The notes under the pieces are model-generated. The model did not search any database. It had not been told where the DNA came from and worked only from the letters and a program-made list of their open reading frames with translations. The translations under genes were made by a program, and so were the position numbers. 64,000 bases of DNA. Source: Ruminococcus difficilis. GTDB lineage: Bacteria > Bacillota_A > Clostridia > Oscillospirales > Acutalibacteraceae. Shown piece by piece: positions 8,446 through 17,795 of this stretch (position 1 is the first letter of the stretch; every line of letters begins with the position of its first letter). The stretch lies in assembly GCF_016680995.1 (NCBI RefSeq), contig NZ_JAEQMG010000140.1, forward strand, positions 4,144 through 68,143. Direction: 5' to 3'.

Positions 8446-9270
8446 ATGAAAAAGTTTTTGAAATTTGAGAACGTGACTGATCTCGACCTCGCCCAGACGC
8501 TCGACTGCGGTCAGAGCTTCCGCTGGGTCGAACGTGAGGACGGCGGCTTTGACGGCGTGGCGTTCAATAGAAGCGTAACCGTCAGGCTCGACGGCACGGA
8601 TCTATATATAGAAAACGCGGACGAGAGCGACCGCGAGCTGTGGCACAGCTACTTTGACCTCGGGCTCGACTACGGCAAAATCCGCGAGGAAATAAGCGCC
8701 ATTCACCCGATACTCGCCGACGCCGCCAAATACGCTCCCGGCATACGCATTCTCAGGCAGGAGCCGTATGAAGCGCTGTGCACCTTCATCATCTCGCAGA
8801 ACAACAACATCAAGCGCATAAAAGGTATCGTTCAAAGGCTCTGCGAGCAGTTCGGCGACAGGCTGCCCGACGGCACATACGCCTTTCCCGACGCAGAGAA
8901 AATGGCTTCTCTCACCGCCGACGACTTAGCACCGCTGAGGGCGGGCTTTCGCAACCGTTATCTCGTAGACGCTGCAAGGAAGGTCGCTGACGGCGATGTT
9001 GACCTTGAGAAGTGCCGCAGCTGTGACTACGATGAAGCGCGGCGCGAGCTTATGCAGATCACGGGCGTCGGAGTCAAGGTCGCGGACTGCGCCCTGCTGT
9101 TCGGACTGCACAGGATAGAGGCGTTTCCGCTCGACGTGTGGATGAAGCGCGCGATGGCGACCTTGTTTCCCGGTATGACTCCCGGGGATTTTGGACAGTA
9201 CGCAGGCATAGCCCAACAGTATATTTTTCACTACAGCAGAATGAATCCGAAGCTCTTTGAACAGACATAA
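8446..9270 (+). CDS. ogg: 8-oxoguanine DNA glycosylase (OGG1-type)
   Basis: The enzyme excises 8-oxoguanine opposite cytosine and has AP-lyase activity. The protein has an N-terminal OGG domain (LAQTLDCGQSFRW), then the helix-hairpin-helix region. This includes the strand IISQNNNIKRI, the hairpin ITGVGVKVADC with the catalytic lysine, and the catalytic aspartate in FPLDVWMKRA. A GTG-initiated longer frame begins at 8422, but the ATG at 8446 has GGAGAG 8 bases upstream and gives a normal N-terminus (274 residues). It is divergent from the DUF6062-like gene. Confidence 0.9.
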   Translation: MKKFLKFENVTDLDLAQTLDCGQSFRWVEREDGGFDGVAFNRSVTVRLDGTDLYIENADESDRELWHSYFDLGLDYGKIREEISAIHPILADAAKYAPGIRILRQEPYEALCTFIISQNNNIKRIKGIVQRLCEQFGDRLPDGTYAFPDAEKMASLTADDLAPLRAGFRNRYLVDAARKVADGDVDLEKCRSCDYDEARRELMQITGVGVKVADCALLFGLHRIEAFPLDVWMKRAMATLFPGMTPGDFGQYAGIAQQYIFHYSRMNPKLFEQT

Positions 9271-9296
9271 TTAGTCAAAAAATCTCAAAAAATCTG

Positions 9297-9325
9297 TTGT
9301 TTTTATTATTAATATGTTGTATAAT
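9297..9325 (+). promoter_or_regulatory. Promoter of the DHHW gene
   Basis: TTGTTT at 9297-9302 and a perfect TATAAT at 9320-9325 have 17-base spacing within a very AT-rich gap (9271-9372). Confidence 0.65.
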
Positions 9326-9385
9326 AAATATATATGTTTTGCGCACACAAAACAATAATTCAAAAATCAAACGGAGGTGTGTGAA

Positions 9386-10765
9386 TTGGTATCCCGCGAA
9401 GACCTCGACAATTTTGACGACAGCATAGACCGACGCAGACGTCAGGCTCCGAGTCAGCCCCATCGGAACAGTGCCCGTCCACAGAGAAACGACTCATATC
9501 CCCCGAGAAACGGCTCTCAGCCGCAGCGCCGCCCGAATAACGGTGCGAGCGGACGACCCGTTTACCGAAACGCGAGCGCGCGCAGAAGGCGCGAGGCTCA
9601 GCGCAAGCGCAGACTCAGGAACCGCGCGATCATCGTCGGAACGGGCGTTGCTATCCTCGTGCTGATCATCGTGCTGTTCTCGCTCCTGATACGCGGCTGT
9701 TCATCGGGCAGCGGCGACAAGGACAAGGTTTCGACCGACACGATCGCTCAGCAGGGCGGTACATCAACCGCAACTAAGGACGAGGCGGCCAACAGCAATT
9801 CCTCGCTGTCGCAGGATCTGCAGCCGACCTACTTCAAGACGCCTGTTATCAAGGACGACAACACAAACGGCGAGCTGTACTATTCGATTTACGTTTGGAA
9901 CAAGACGGGCTACGAGCTGTTCGGCGGCGACGACGAGCACTCCAAGACCTACGCCAACACCATAAACACCCTTGCAGGCAAGCTGCCGGGCATCAAGGTG
10001 TACGACATGATCATTCCGAACCACACCGAGTACGGTCTGCCCGAGCGTCTCAAGTCAGGCGACATCGTTTCGACCTCTCAGGCAGATAGCATCAAGACCG
10101 CGTACGCGGCGATGGACAAGAACGTCACCCCCATTAATATCTATAACTACCTCGCCGACCACAACGAGGAGTACATCTACTTCAAGTCCGACCACCACTG
10201 GACGGGTCTGGGAGCGTACTACGCATACAAGGCGTTCGCCGACACAAACAACATGCCCGCCCTCAAGCTCGAGGACTGCACCGAAAAGACGATCGACGGC
10301 TTCACGGGCAGCTTCACAAACTCCGCTCCGAGCCTTGACTCCGACACCGTTCACTACTGGGAGTTCCCATACGGAACAGAGATGACCCTCACCTACGACG
10401 GCGGCGCGACGGAGACCTACGACAGTCCGTATTACTCGGGCGCGACAGAGGGCTCCCTGACCTACGGCGTGTTCATCTTCGGCGACAATCCGCTGACCGT
10501 TATCAAGTCGAAGTCCGAGAACGCCGAGAAGGGCAAGAAGCTCGTTATCGTAAAGGAGAGCTACGGCAACGCCCTCGCTCCGTACTTTACAAACAACTAC
10601 GAGGAGGTTCACGTAGTCGATTTCCGCTACTTCTCCTCGACCGTCGGCAAGACCCTTCCCGCCTACTGCGTGGAGAACGGTATCACCGACGTGCTCTTTG
10701 CGAACGGCGTTATGAGCGCGAACACCCAGCTCCAGCTCGACAGCATGACGGGTATGTTCAATTAG
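9386..10765 (+). CDS. Membrane-anchored DHHW-family (AlgX/SGNH-like) protein
   Basis: This is a 459-residue protein starting at TTG 9386, placed 6-7 bases after GGAGGTG; a GTG at 9377 lies inside the ribosome site and is unlikely. A basic, Pro/Asn/Arg-rich cytoplasmic N-terminus (about 75 residues) precedes one transmembrane helix (IIVGTGVAILVLIIVLFSLL), then a Ser/Thr/Asp-rich linker and an extracytoplasmic domain. The domain carries the signature FKSDHHWTGLGAYYAY near residue 270. That DHHW motif marks the AlgX/AlgJ/DltD-like SGNH hydrolase group, linked in other bacteria to O-acetylation of cell-surface polymers. A later KESYGNALAP fits the serine-containing block. The substrate is unknown. 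Confidence 0.8.
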   Translation: MVSREDLDNFDDSIDRRRRQAPSQPHRNSARPQRNDSYPPRNGSQPQRRPNNGASGRPVYRNASARRRREAQRKRRLRNRAIIVGTGVAILVLIIVLFSLLIRGCSSGSGDKDKVSTDTIAQQGGTSTATKDEAANSNSSLSQDLQPTYFKTPVIKDDNTNGELYYSIYVWNKTGYELFGGDDEHSKTYANTINTLAGKLPGIKVYDMIIPNHTEYGLPERLKSGDIVSTSQADSIKTAYAAMDKNVTPINIYNYLADHNEEYIYFKSDHHWTGLGAYYAYKAFADTNNMPALKLEDCTEKTIDGFTGSFTNSAPSLDSDTVHYWEFPYGTEMTLTYDGGATETYDSPYYSGATEGSLTYGVFIFGDNPLTVIKSKSENAEKGKKLVIVKESYGNALAPYFTNNYEEVHVVDFRYFSSTVGKTLPAYCVENGITDVLFANGVMSANTQLQLDSMTGMFN

Positions 10766-10801
10766 ATCTTTGTCTGAAAAATAATGAAAGGAGGCGGCAG
10801 T

Positions 10802-11494
10802 ATGATTGCGGAAAATGTCAAGGTCTCGCTGTTCGGAAGCATCAGCGAAGGACTTTACTCCGCGCGTATCGGCACGGGCAGCGTTTCAAACAAGAGCGCC
10901 TATGTCGTCACGCGGAAAAAGATAAAAGAATACTTTGACGGCGTTGTCGTGGCTGTCGCCGAATTTGAGGGGCTTGACGGAGAACGCCCGATCGTATCGA
11001 CCTACGGTGAGGTTTTCTATGAGCCCGAGCTGCGAAAGATCCTCTCGCGGCTGAGAAACATAAAGCTTAAGTCGATACGCTGTCTGTACGAGAAATCCTG
11101 CGGCGGCATAATTTTCTACAAGACGCGGCAGAACACAAAGATTCTCCTCGTCAAGAACAATAACGGCAGGTACTGGAGCTTCCCGAAGGGTCACATCGAG
11201 GAGGGTGAGACCGAACAGGAGACCGCTATCCGCGAGATCAAGGAGGAAACGGGACTGGACGTTACTCTCGTTCAGGGCTTCCGCGAAATCAGCGAGTACA
11301 GTCCGTTCGGCAAGATACGCAAGCGCGTTGTATTCTTCCTCGCGCGAGCCTTCACCGACAACGTGAAGATTCAGGAGGAGGAGATCGACAGCTACATCTG
11401 GGTCGATCTGCAGCAGGCGCGCAAGCTCTGCTCCTACGACAACGACCTTCGCATAATCGAAAAGGCTGAGCTGACGATTCATCTTAAAGTATAA
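10802..11494 (+). CDS. Nudix hydrolase with an extra N-terminal domain
   Basis: The C-terminal half holds a clear Nudix box, GHIEEGETEQETAIREIKEE followed by TG (Gx5Ex7REUxEExGU pattern, near residue 131). The protein should therefore hydrolyse a nucleoside diphosphate linked to another group, such as Ap4A, ADP-ribose or damaged nucleotides. About 105 residues precede the Nudix fold and do not resemble a domain that I can name. The ATG at 10802 is preferred over 10784 because AAAGGAGG sits correctly before it. It lies 36 bases after the DHHW gene on the same strand and is followed by a terminator. Confidence 0.82.
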   Translation: MIAENVKVSLFGSISEGLYSARIGTGSVSNKSAYVVTRKKIKEYFDGVVVAVAEFEGLDGERPIVSTYGEVFYEPELRKILSRLRNIKLKSIRCLYEKSCGGIIFYKTRQNTKILLVKNNNGRYWSFPKGHIEEGETEQETAIREIKEETGLDVTLVQGFREISEYSPFGKIRKRVVFFLARAFTDNVKIQEEEIDSYIWVDLQQARKLCSYDNDLRIIEKAELTIHLKV

Positions 11495-11500
11495 AAAATC

Positions 11501-11532
11501 GGAGAGGTTTGAATTCAAGCCTCTCCTTTTTT
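11501..11532 (+). terminator. Rho-independent terminator after the Nudix gene
   Basis: The arms GGAGAGG(CTT-like) and CCTCTCC fold around GAATTC at 11501-11526 and are followed by six T. Confidence 0.85.
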
Positions 11533-11564
11533 GTATCAAATTTGCGCAATATGCGAAAAAGCCC

Positions 11565-11593
11565 TTGCATTTTTTGTCAACATGTTGTAAGAT
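11565..11593 (+). promoter_or_regulatory. Promoter of the phosphoribosyltransferase gene
   Basis: TTGCAT (11565-11570) and TAAGAT (11588-11593) are 17 bases apart; the ATG is at 11641 after GGGAGG. Confidence 0.55.
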
Positions 11594-11640
11594 TAATTAT
11601 ATCAGAAAATAATTTTTATGAATTTTTCGGGAGGGCGCTT

Positions 11641-12276
11641 ATGTCACGCGAATATAAAATCAGAACCAAAAACAAAAATGTCTTTCTGCGCGTCAAGAAG
11701 GGTCACTTTGCGACCATGCACTGCCACACGAACTACTACATCGACGTGACGACTCAGAAAACCCGTCTGTCCGAGGCTGAGGCTGTCGCAAAAGAGATGG
11801 TTGCCGCCTACCGCGCGTCAACTATCGTCGACACTATCATCTGTCTTGACGGCACCGAGGTAATCGGCGCTTCCATCGCGCGCGAACTGACCGCGGACAA
11901 CTTCGTCAACATGAACGCCCACCAGACTATCTACGTCGTCAGCCCCGAATTCATCGGCGGCGGTCAGATGATTTTCCGCGACAACCTTATCCCGATGGTT
12001 CACAACAAGCACGTCCTGATTCTCGCCGCGTCCGTCACCACGGGCAAAACCGCTCTCGCAGCGGTCGACGCAATCAAATACTACGGCGGTATCGTCGTAG
12101 GTATTTCTGCAATTTTCGCGACTGTCGAGGAGTGCGACGGTCACCCCGTCCACTCGATTTTCGACCCGAACGACCTCGGCGACTACCAGAGCTACAAGCC
12201 GCACCGCTGCCCGATCTGCCAGCGCGGCGAAAAGATAGAGGCTCTCGTCAACAGCTACGGCTATTCGGCGCTCTGA
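11641..12276 (+). CDS. Phosphoribosyltransferase-like protein (type I PRTase fold)
   Basis: This is a 211-residue protein starting at ATG 11641, behind GGGAGGGCG; an in-frame earlier start at 11509 lies in the previous terminator. The central part (IICLDGTEVIGASIAREL, then HVLILAASVTTGKTALAAV) matches the type I PRTase fold, with the second piece at the place of the PRPP-binding loop. In that loop the usual acidic pair is replaced by AA (LILAASVTTG rather than LIVDDVVTTG), so catalysis on PRPP is uncertain. The C-terminus has CPICQRGEKIE, a CxxC pair that may bind zinc. It resembles orotate-PRTase-like proteins of Clostridia. Confidence 0.72.
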   Translation: MSREYKIRTKNKNVFLRVKKGHFATMHCHTNYYIDVTTQKTRLSEAEAVAKEMVAAYRASTIVDTIICLDGTEVIGASIARELTADNFVNMNAHQTIYVVSPEFIGGGQMIFRDNLIPMVHNKHVLILAASVTTGKTALAAVDAIKYYGGIVVGISAIFATVEECDGHPVHSIFDPNDLGDYQSYKPHRCPICQRGEKIEALVNSYGYSAL

Positions 12277-12297
12277 TACAATTTCATGGCATAAATC

Positions 12298-12322
12298 AAG
12301 GGTCGGCACTCAGCCGACCCTT
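12298..12322. terminator. Terminator between convergent PRTase and leuD genes
   Basis: A perfect 10-bp stem AAGGGTCGGC/GCCGACCCTT with a 5-base loop is followed by TCAATATTTT on plus and preceded by an A-rich stretch. It can serve the plus-strand gene, and possibly leuD. Confidence 0.7.
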
Positions 12323-12329
12323 CAATATT

Positions 12330-12809
12330 TTAAAGAATTGAGTTGATAAGTCCGCCCTTTTGAATGATGTTCTGAATGAACTCGGGGAAGGGCTCTGCCT
12401 GATATGTCTTGCCTGTGGTTTCGTCGGTGATGACGCCCGTGTTGAAGTCAACCGAAACCGTGTCGCCGTCCTTGATTTCCTTCGCAGCCTCGTCGCACTC
12501 GAGAATCGGAAGTCCGATGTTGATCGAGTTGCGGTAGAAGATTCTCGCGAAGGTCGACGCGATCACGCAGGAAATGCCGCTCGCCTTGATAGCGATGGGA
12601 GCATGCTCACGCGAGGAGCCGCAGCCGAAGTTCTTCTCGGCAACCATGATGTCGCCCTCATTCACCTTGTTGACAAACTCCGCGTCTATATCCTCCATGC
12701 AGTGAGCCGCGAGCTCCTTGTGGGACGCAGTGTTGAGGTAGCGCGCCGGAATGATTACGTCGGTGTCGACGTTGTCGCCGAATTTATGTACTCTGCCTTT
12801 TGCGTTCAT
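12330..12809 (-). CDS. leuD: 3-isopropylmalate dehydratase small subunit (copy 1)
   Basis: LeuD forms the swivelling domain of isopropylmalate isomerase in leucine synthesis. The 159-residue protein is the short, archaeal/clostridial type. It shows the substrate-loop residues YLNT and the conserved block [13 protein letters not shown]. It is the last gene of a minus-strand run gldA-gldF-gldG-DUF4340-leuC-leuD, 12 bases after leuC. An almost identical copy lies at 25830-26309: I count five amino-acid differences in 159, though many codons differ silently. No leuA or leuB is in the window. Short-type LeuD proteins can also serve homoaconitase or related dehydratases, so the exact substrate is inferred. 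Confidence 0.92.
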   Translation of the reverse strand: MNAKGRVHKFGDNVDTDVIIPARYLNTASHKELAAHCMEDIDAEFVNKVNEGDIMVAEKNFGCGSSREHAPIAIKASGISCVIASTFARIFYRNSINIGLPILECDEAAKEIKDGDTVSVDFNTGVITDETTGKTYQAEPFPEFIQNIIQKGGLINSIL

Positions 12810-12821
12810 TGTCTTTCCTCC

Positions 12822-14087
12822 TTAAACCTTCTCCGGGTCGGTGATGTAGCCTGCCACCGCGCTTGCCGCTGCCACAGCAGGGCTTGCGAGATAGACCTCG
12901 CTGTCGACGTGACCCATTCTGCCGACGAAGTTGCGGTTGGTTGTCGAAATAGCTCTCTCTCCTGCCGCGAGAATACCCATGTGGCCGCCGAGACAGGGAC
13001 CGCAGGTGGGTGTTGAAACGACAGCGCCTGCCTCAACGAAGATGTCGAACAGACCCTCGTGCATAGCCTGCAGCCAGATTTTCTGGGTGCCGGGAATAAC
13101 GATGCAGCGCACGCCCTTGGCGAGCTTCCTGCCCTTGAAAATCTCAGCGGCCGCTCTGAGGTCGGAGATCCTGCCGTTTGTGCAGGAGCCGATCACGCAC
13201 TGGTCGATCTTTACCTCACCCTCGCCGATTTCGTCGACGGTCTTTGTGTTCTCGGGAAGATGCGGAAAAGCGACGGTCGGGCGGATTTCGCCGAGGTCGA
13301 TCGTGTATTCCTCGTCGTAAACAGCGTCCTCGTCGGCGGTGTACTCGACGGGAGTGCCCTGATATCTGCCGCTGCAGTACTCGCGGGTAACGTCGTCTAC
13401 GGGGAAGATACCGTTCTTCGCGCCTGCTTCGATCGCCATATTGGCAATGCAGAGTCTGTCGTCCATGTTCAGCTCCGCAACGCCTTCGCCCGTGAACTCC
13501 ATCGACTTGTAGAGAGCGCCGTCAACACCGATCATGCCGATGATGTGGAGAATAACGTCCTTGCCGCTGACATAGCCCTTGGGCTTGCCGACGAGATTGA
13601 ACTTGATCGCGGACGGAACCTTGAACCATGCCTTGCCGCTGATCATGCCTGCCGCCATGTCGGTTGAGCCTACGCCCGTTGAGAACGCGCCGAGCGCGCC
13701 GTAGGTGCAGGTGTGAGAGTCCGCGCCGATGCACAGGCAGCCCGGGCCCACAAGACCGATTTCGGGCAGAAGCGCGTGCTCAATGCCCATCATGCCGACG
13801 TCCATGAAGTTTTTGATGTCGTACTTGTTCGCGAAGGTGCGGGTCTGCTTAACGAGCGTCGCCGCCTTGATGTCCTTGTTAGGCGTAAAGTGGTCCATGA
13901 TCATCGCGATCTTTGTGTTGTCGAAAACCGCGGTCGCGCCGTTCTGCTCGAAAACGTTGATCGCGACAGGCGAGGTAACGTCGTTGCCGAGAACCATGTC
14001 GAGCTTGGCGTTGATCAGCTGACCAGCCTTGACTTCTTCGAGCCCCGCGTGAGCCGCGAGGATTTTCTGGGACATTGTCATACCCAT
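12822..14087 (-). CDS. leuC: 3-isopropylmalate dehydratase large subunit (copy 1)
   Basis: This is the large [4Fe-4S] subunit of isopropylmalate isomerase. The 421-residue protein is of the short aconitase-like type. Landmarks are [20 protein letters not shown] near residue 120, [14 protein letters not shown] near residue 300 (first cluster cysteine) and [12 protein letters not shown] near residue 360 (the other two cluster cysteines). It starts [11 protein letters not shown] at 14087 behind GGAGTGA and lies 27 bases downstream of the DUF4340 gene on the same strand, so it appears to be transcribed with the ABC genes. Copy 2 is at 26322-27590. Confidence 0.94.
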   Translation of the reverse strand: MGMTMSQKILAAHAGLEEVKAGQLINAKLDMVLGNDVTSPVAINVFEQNGATAVFDNTKIAMIMDHFTPNKDIKAATLVKQTRTFANKYDIKNFMDVGMMGIEHALLPEIGLVGPGCLCIGADSHTCTYGALGAFSTGVGSTDMAAGMISGKAWFKVPSAIKFNLVGKPKGYVSGKDVILHIIGMIGVDGALYKSMEFTGEGVAELNMDDRLCIANMAIEAGAKNGIFPVDDVTREYCSGRYQGTPVEYTADEDAVYDEEYTIDLGEIRPTVAFPHLPENTKTVDEIGEGEVKIDQCVIGSCTNGRISDLRAAAEIFKGRKLAKGVRCIVIPGTQKIWLQAMHEGLFDIFVEAGAVVSTPTCGPCLGGHMGILAAGERAISTTNRNFVGRMGHVDSEVYLASPAVAAASAVAGYITDPEKV

Positions 14088-14114
14088 ATTGTATCACTCC
14101 AATTTTTTAATATG

Positions 14115-15593
14115 TTAATTAAATTTTTCAAGACCCTCGAGGGCTCTTGTGATGTCGGACTTTCTCGCGTGACCCATCACCTTTCCGTTGACAACGGCGG
14201 TGTAGAGTGTGTCGGTGTCGGGATAGAACGCGACGTCGTCTGAGTCGCCGTCCTCGTAGGTGTACTTAATTGTAAGGGTCGCTTCACCGCTTGTGCTGCC
14301 CTCGTTGGGGTCGGCAAGCTCGATCATGCCCACGTCCGAGCAGAAGCCCGAGAAGTTCTCGATCTGTATCTCCTCGCCGCCGAGGAATACGGTCGTTACA
14401 TAAGAGGTGCTCTCGTTGCCCTCGTCATCGGTGGTGTGTGACTCGCGTGTGCTGAGCCTGAACGCCTTGCCGTTGACCTCGAAGCCCGTCAGTGCCGTCA
14501 TCTTGGGATAGAGCACGTACTCGCTGCAGAGCTTCTCGTATGTCGTGTCTACCCACGGAACCTTCTCCGCCTTGATCGTGTAGACGATGCTTCTGCCGCT
14601 GAGCATGAGGTTGACGTTTCCGTCAGCGTCGGGCTTTGAAGCCGAGAGGCTGACGCTTGTGTCTGGATAATCCGCATTGAGCGTCGCGTGGGGCTGTGAG
14701 AGTCCCGCATCGCTGAGCTGAGAGTCGGACGGATTGACATACTTCACCGTGTCCGCGTACAGGCCGCGGATACCGCCCTCTATCTTGCTCGACTCGCTCT
14801 CGCTCGCGAATCTCGTCATCGGCTCGGTGAGGTAATAGGTAGATGAAAACTTCACGCCCGTGTATCTCTCGAGGATGAACGACGCGCCGTTTGAGGTCAC
14901 GTTGATAGTCTGTGCGCCTGAGTTGTCGGTGCTGTCGGCGGTGTCGTTGATCGTCAGGCTTATCATATCATTCACGCCGAGCAGGAAGTTATTCGCGGTG
15001 TCGGTATCGATGACGTATATCTCCTTGCCGTCGCCGAACTTGATGTAGGTGCCCTTCGACTGCGGAGCGTCCGCGCCGACGGTGATGACCTCCTTTGTAT
15101 CGTCCGTGAAGGCGATTTCCGCGACGGAACGCGGCTTGTCAAAGCCGAATTCGCTGCCGCCGTTGTCCTCGCCCGCTATTCTTGTGAACGAGAGAGTAGC
15201 CGCCGCGTTCGCGATCTGATCGGGCACGCCCGAACGGATCTCAAAATCCTCAAAGCCGACGAGGGTGTACACAGTCGCCTCGCCCTCGGGTGTGTTGGCG
15301 GTGATGTCGAGGGTGCCGTTCTCGTTCTCAACGTGGATGGTCTTTATGTCGGCAGGCACATACTCCATCAGGGTACCGTAGCCGTTTTTGCTGCCGCCCG
15401 TCTTGCCGATCACCGCCTGGTGAACGCCGTTTGCGTCGGTGCTCAGGGAGATATCCGCGGCCTCGTCGGGAGTAGCGGCGCTGCTGTCGGAATCGCCGCC
15501 CTTCGGCAGGAGAAGCAGCAGAACCATCACTCCCGTGAGGACTACCGCCGCGGCGATTATCGCTATCAGTGTTATCTTTTTGCTCTTACTCAT
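14115..15593 (-). CDS. DUF4340 membrane-anchored protein (copy 1)
   Basis: This is a 492-residue protein with one N-terminal transmembrane helix (LIAIIAAAVVLTGVMVLLLLL) and a large extracytoplasmic region rich in Asp, Ser, Thr and Gly, fitting DUF4340. Such proteins usually follow Gld-type ABC genes, as here. The start at 15593 (MSKSKKITLI) is chosen because AGGAGG precedes it by 8 bases and the ATG overlaps the gldG stop by one base (TAATG). The role is unknown; it probably works with GldG outside the membrane. The homologue at 27630-29114 is clearly related along its whole length but much more diverged than LeuC or LeuD. Confidence 0.8.
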   Translation of the reverse strand: MSKSKKITLIAIIAAAVVLTGVMVLLLLLPKGGDSDSSAATPDEAADISLSTDANGVHQAVIGKTGGSKNGYGTLMEYVPADIKTIHVENENGTLDITANTPEGEATVYTLVGFEDFEIRSGVPDQIANAAATLSFTRIAGEDNGGSEFGFDKPRSVAEIAFTDDTKEVITVGADAPQSKGTYIKFGDGKEIYVIDTDTANNFLLGVNDMISLTINDTADSTDNSGAQTINVTSNGASFILERYTGVKFSSTYYLTEPMTRFASESESSKIEGGIRGLYADTVKYVNPSDSQLSDAGLSQPHATLNADYPDTSVSLSASKPDADGNVNLMLSGRSIVYTIKAEKVPWVDTTYEKLCSEYVLYPKMTALTGFEVNGKAFRLSTRESHTTDDEGNESTSYVTTVFLGGEEIQIENFSGFCSDVGMIELADPNEGSTSGEATLTIKYTYEDGDSDDVAFYPDTDTLYTAVVNGKVMGHARKSDITRALEGLEKFN

Positions 15594-17077
15594 TACATAT
15601 GCCTCCTGCGCAGCCATACTATGATGCCGGTGATTAGGATTGCAATGGGAATCACGCCGATGAAGATTATGCTCATCGCGCCCGTTGTGTTGACGTCGGT
15701 CACGCCGAGCTCTGTATTGTCGAGCTTCTTGCCCGTGATCGTAACGCTCTCGTCAGACTTGTCGGAAACCGTGTTGAGCACGCTCATGAAGAAGTCCGCG
15801 TTGTTGAGGCTGTTCATCGTCATGAAGTCGGACGAGAACATTCTGTCGGAGCCGTAGATGATAAGCCTTGACTCCGCGTCGGAATTGCTCTTGACGCTCT
15901 CGGCGGCAACGGCTATCTTCTTGCCTGTGATGCCGTCCTCGGGCTTGAAGCTGTCGTCCGCGTCAGTCGGGAAGATGCCCGCGCGGTCGGACGCGTTGAG
16001 AAGCGCGTGAGAGGTGTTCTCGTCGGTGATCTCGATTCCGCGCGTCTGGTAAACCATGACGGGAATGTCCTTGTTCTTGAGGCCGTCGGTGTAGTATTCG
16101 TTGTAGTCCGTGATGAATACGAACATATCGGAGCTGCTCAGGAGGTGATCCTCGCTCGTTTCGTATACGAAGCCGTCGGTGAGCTTCATGCCCCACTCCT
16201 CGATCAGCGCCTCGGCGTTTGGCGTGTCGGTGTTCTCGGGAGTCGGAATGTAGATCAGGTTCCTGCCGTACTTGCCGTCGTTGTCGAGCCACTTCTCAAG
16301 CTTCTCGACAGCCTTGGCGTCGAGGTCGACCTTCGGCGCGTAGATTATAGCGAACTGAGCGTCCTCGTCGAGGTCGTCCGTAAGGAGAGATACCTCGCGA
16401 ACGTCATAGGCGTTATTCGAAATCAGTGACTTGAGCGCGGTGTAGTCGCTCTCCTGGTTGCCCGTGATGAAGTCGACGACGACCTGGTTCTCTGTCGTGA
16501 CCTTCATCGCCGCGGTGACTGTCGCCTGCTCGATCGTCGTACCGTTGACCTGGTAGTAGCCCGCCGAGAGGTACTGCTCGTCGTAGGTGAAGCAGTCGTC
16601 TGTCTTGACGCCCTGATATCTGTCGCCGCACTCCATGACAGCCATCGTGTCCTTGGAGCTCCAGTCGATGTTCTTGTATTTGTTGGTGAAGGACGGATTT
16701 GAGGTGGTGTCGATGTAGGACACGGTGAATTTGCCGTTTGAAGCCGCCTCCATCTTCTCGAGCAGGTTCTTCGCCTGAACGAAGTACTCGCCGTTGCCCA
16801 CAAAGTCGTTCTCGGGGCTGAGAATGTACATATTAACGTCCTTGTCGAGGTGGGACATGAAGTCCTCCGCGTCGTCTGAGAGCGCGTACGCGCTGTTGGA
16901 GGTCAGATCCATCTTGAGGTTCGGGAACCGCTCGACGAGCAGTCCCACAACTATGTTGAGTACCACGACAAGCGCGACCGCCGCGATCACAAGTACGACG
17001 GCAAGGCTTCCGTGGCGCGCCTTTCTCGATTTGAGAAACGCCTTGATGCCCTTGGAGGAATTGTTTTTCTTTTCCAT
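15593..17077 (-). CDS. GldG-like ABC transporter auxiliary protein (copy 1)
   Basis: This is a 494-residue protein of the ABC_transp_aux/GldG type. It has a basic N-terminus, a transmembrane helix at about residues 25-48 (VVLVIAAVALVVVLNIVVGLL), then an extracytoplasmic domain with the typical opening DLTSNSAYALSDDAEDFMSHL. It ends with a second helix (IIFIGVIPIAILITGIIVWL) and a short basic tail. Together with the permease and ATPase it forms a Gld-type ABC exporter. In Bacteroidetes such systems are tied to gliding; in Clostridia the substrate is not known. The gene is 12 bases downstream of the permease gene. Confidence 0.85.
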   Translation of the reverse strand: MEKKNNSSKGIKAFLKSRKARHGSLAVVLVIAAVALVVVLNIVVGLLVERFPNLKMDLTSNSAYALSDDAEDFMSHLDKDVNMYILSPENDFVGNGEYFVQAKNLLEKMEAASNGKFTVSYIDTTSNPSFTNKYKNIDWSSKDTMAVMECGDRYQGVKTDDCFTYDEQYLSAGYYQVNGTTIEQATVTAAMKVTTENQVVVDFITGNQESDYTALKSLISNNAYDVREVSLLTDDLDEDAQFAIIYAPKVDLDAKAVEKLEKWLDNDGKYGRNLIYIPTPENTDTPNAEALIEEWGMKLTDGFVYETSEDHLLSSSDMFVFITDYNEYYTDGLKNKDIPVMVYQTRGIEITDENTSHALLNASDRAGIFPTDADDSFKPEDGITGKKIAVAAESVKSNSDAESRLIIYGSDRMFSSDFMTMNSLNNADFFMSVLNTVSDKSDESVTITGKKLDNTELGVTDVNTTGAMSIIFIGVIPIAILITGIIVWLRRRHM

Positions 17078-17089
17078 ATTAATACCTCC

Positions 17090-17794
17090 TTAGCTCCAGC
17101 GTCTTTTCTCGAGCGCGCGGACGGTGAAGAATAGGAACAGCGCCGTCACGCTCAGGAAGAATATCACGTCGGTAATGCTGAGAATACCGTATGTGAAGTT
17201 TTCGTAGTACTTCATGAAGCTGATTTTCTCGAGCACAGCGGAGATCCACTGAATGCTGATGTTGTTCACGAAATAGCTCATCATGCTGATGAGAAGTCCC
17301 GCGCCCATGCCGAGAACCGCCGCGACTACCTGGCTCTCCGTCAGAACCGAGATGAACACGTTTATCGCTATCATCGAGGCTCCGAGCAGAAGAGTTCCCA
17401 GCAGAGTGCAGAGGATAACCGACCACTGCGGCTGCGCGAAGAACGAGATCACCACCGCGTAGATAAGATAGATCACGTTGCACATCGCGAACATCAGGAA
17501 CGCCGCGAGGAACTTGCCGAGCACGATCTCAGTCAGAGAGCACGGTGAGGTCAGCAGCGCCTGGTCGGACTTCTGCTTCTTTTCCTCGGCAAAGGACTTC
17601 ATCGTGATTATCGGAATGAGGAACATTATGATGAAGAACATGTTTGAGAATACATATGTGAGGCTGGTGCTGTTCTGGGCGAATACGTAGAAATTGAAGA
17701 ACAATCCCGAAAAGAAGAAAAACACCGCCAGCACGACATATGCCGTCGCGGAGCTGAAATACGCGCTCATTTCGCGCTTTAATATCGCGCCCAT
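17090..17794 (-). CDS. ABC-2 family permease, GldF-like (copy 1)
   Basis: This is a 234-residue membrane protein with six hydrophobic helices. It begins MGAILKREMSAYFSSATAYV, the usual cytoplasmic entry of ABC-2 permeases, and contains the coupling region FAEEKKQKSDQALLTSPCSL. It is the membrane domain of the Gld-like exporter, located one base after the ATPase gene and 12 before gldG. Copy 2 is at 30614-31318. Confidence 0.88.
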   Translation of the reverse strand: MGAILKREMSAYFSSATAYVVLAVFFFFSGLFFNFYVFAQNSTSLTYVFSNMFFIIMFLIPIITMKSFAEEKKQKSDQALLTSPCSLTEIVLGKFLAAFLMFAMCNVIYLIYAVVISFFAQPQWSVILCTLLGTLLLGASMIAINVFISVLTESQVVAAVLGMGAGLLISMMSYFVNNISIQWISAVLEKISFMKYYENFTYGILSITDVIFFLSVTALFLFFTVRALEKRRWS

Positions 17795-17795
17795 A

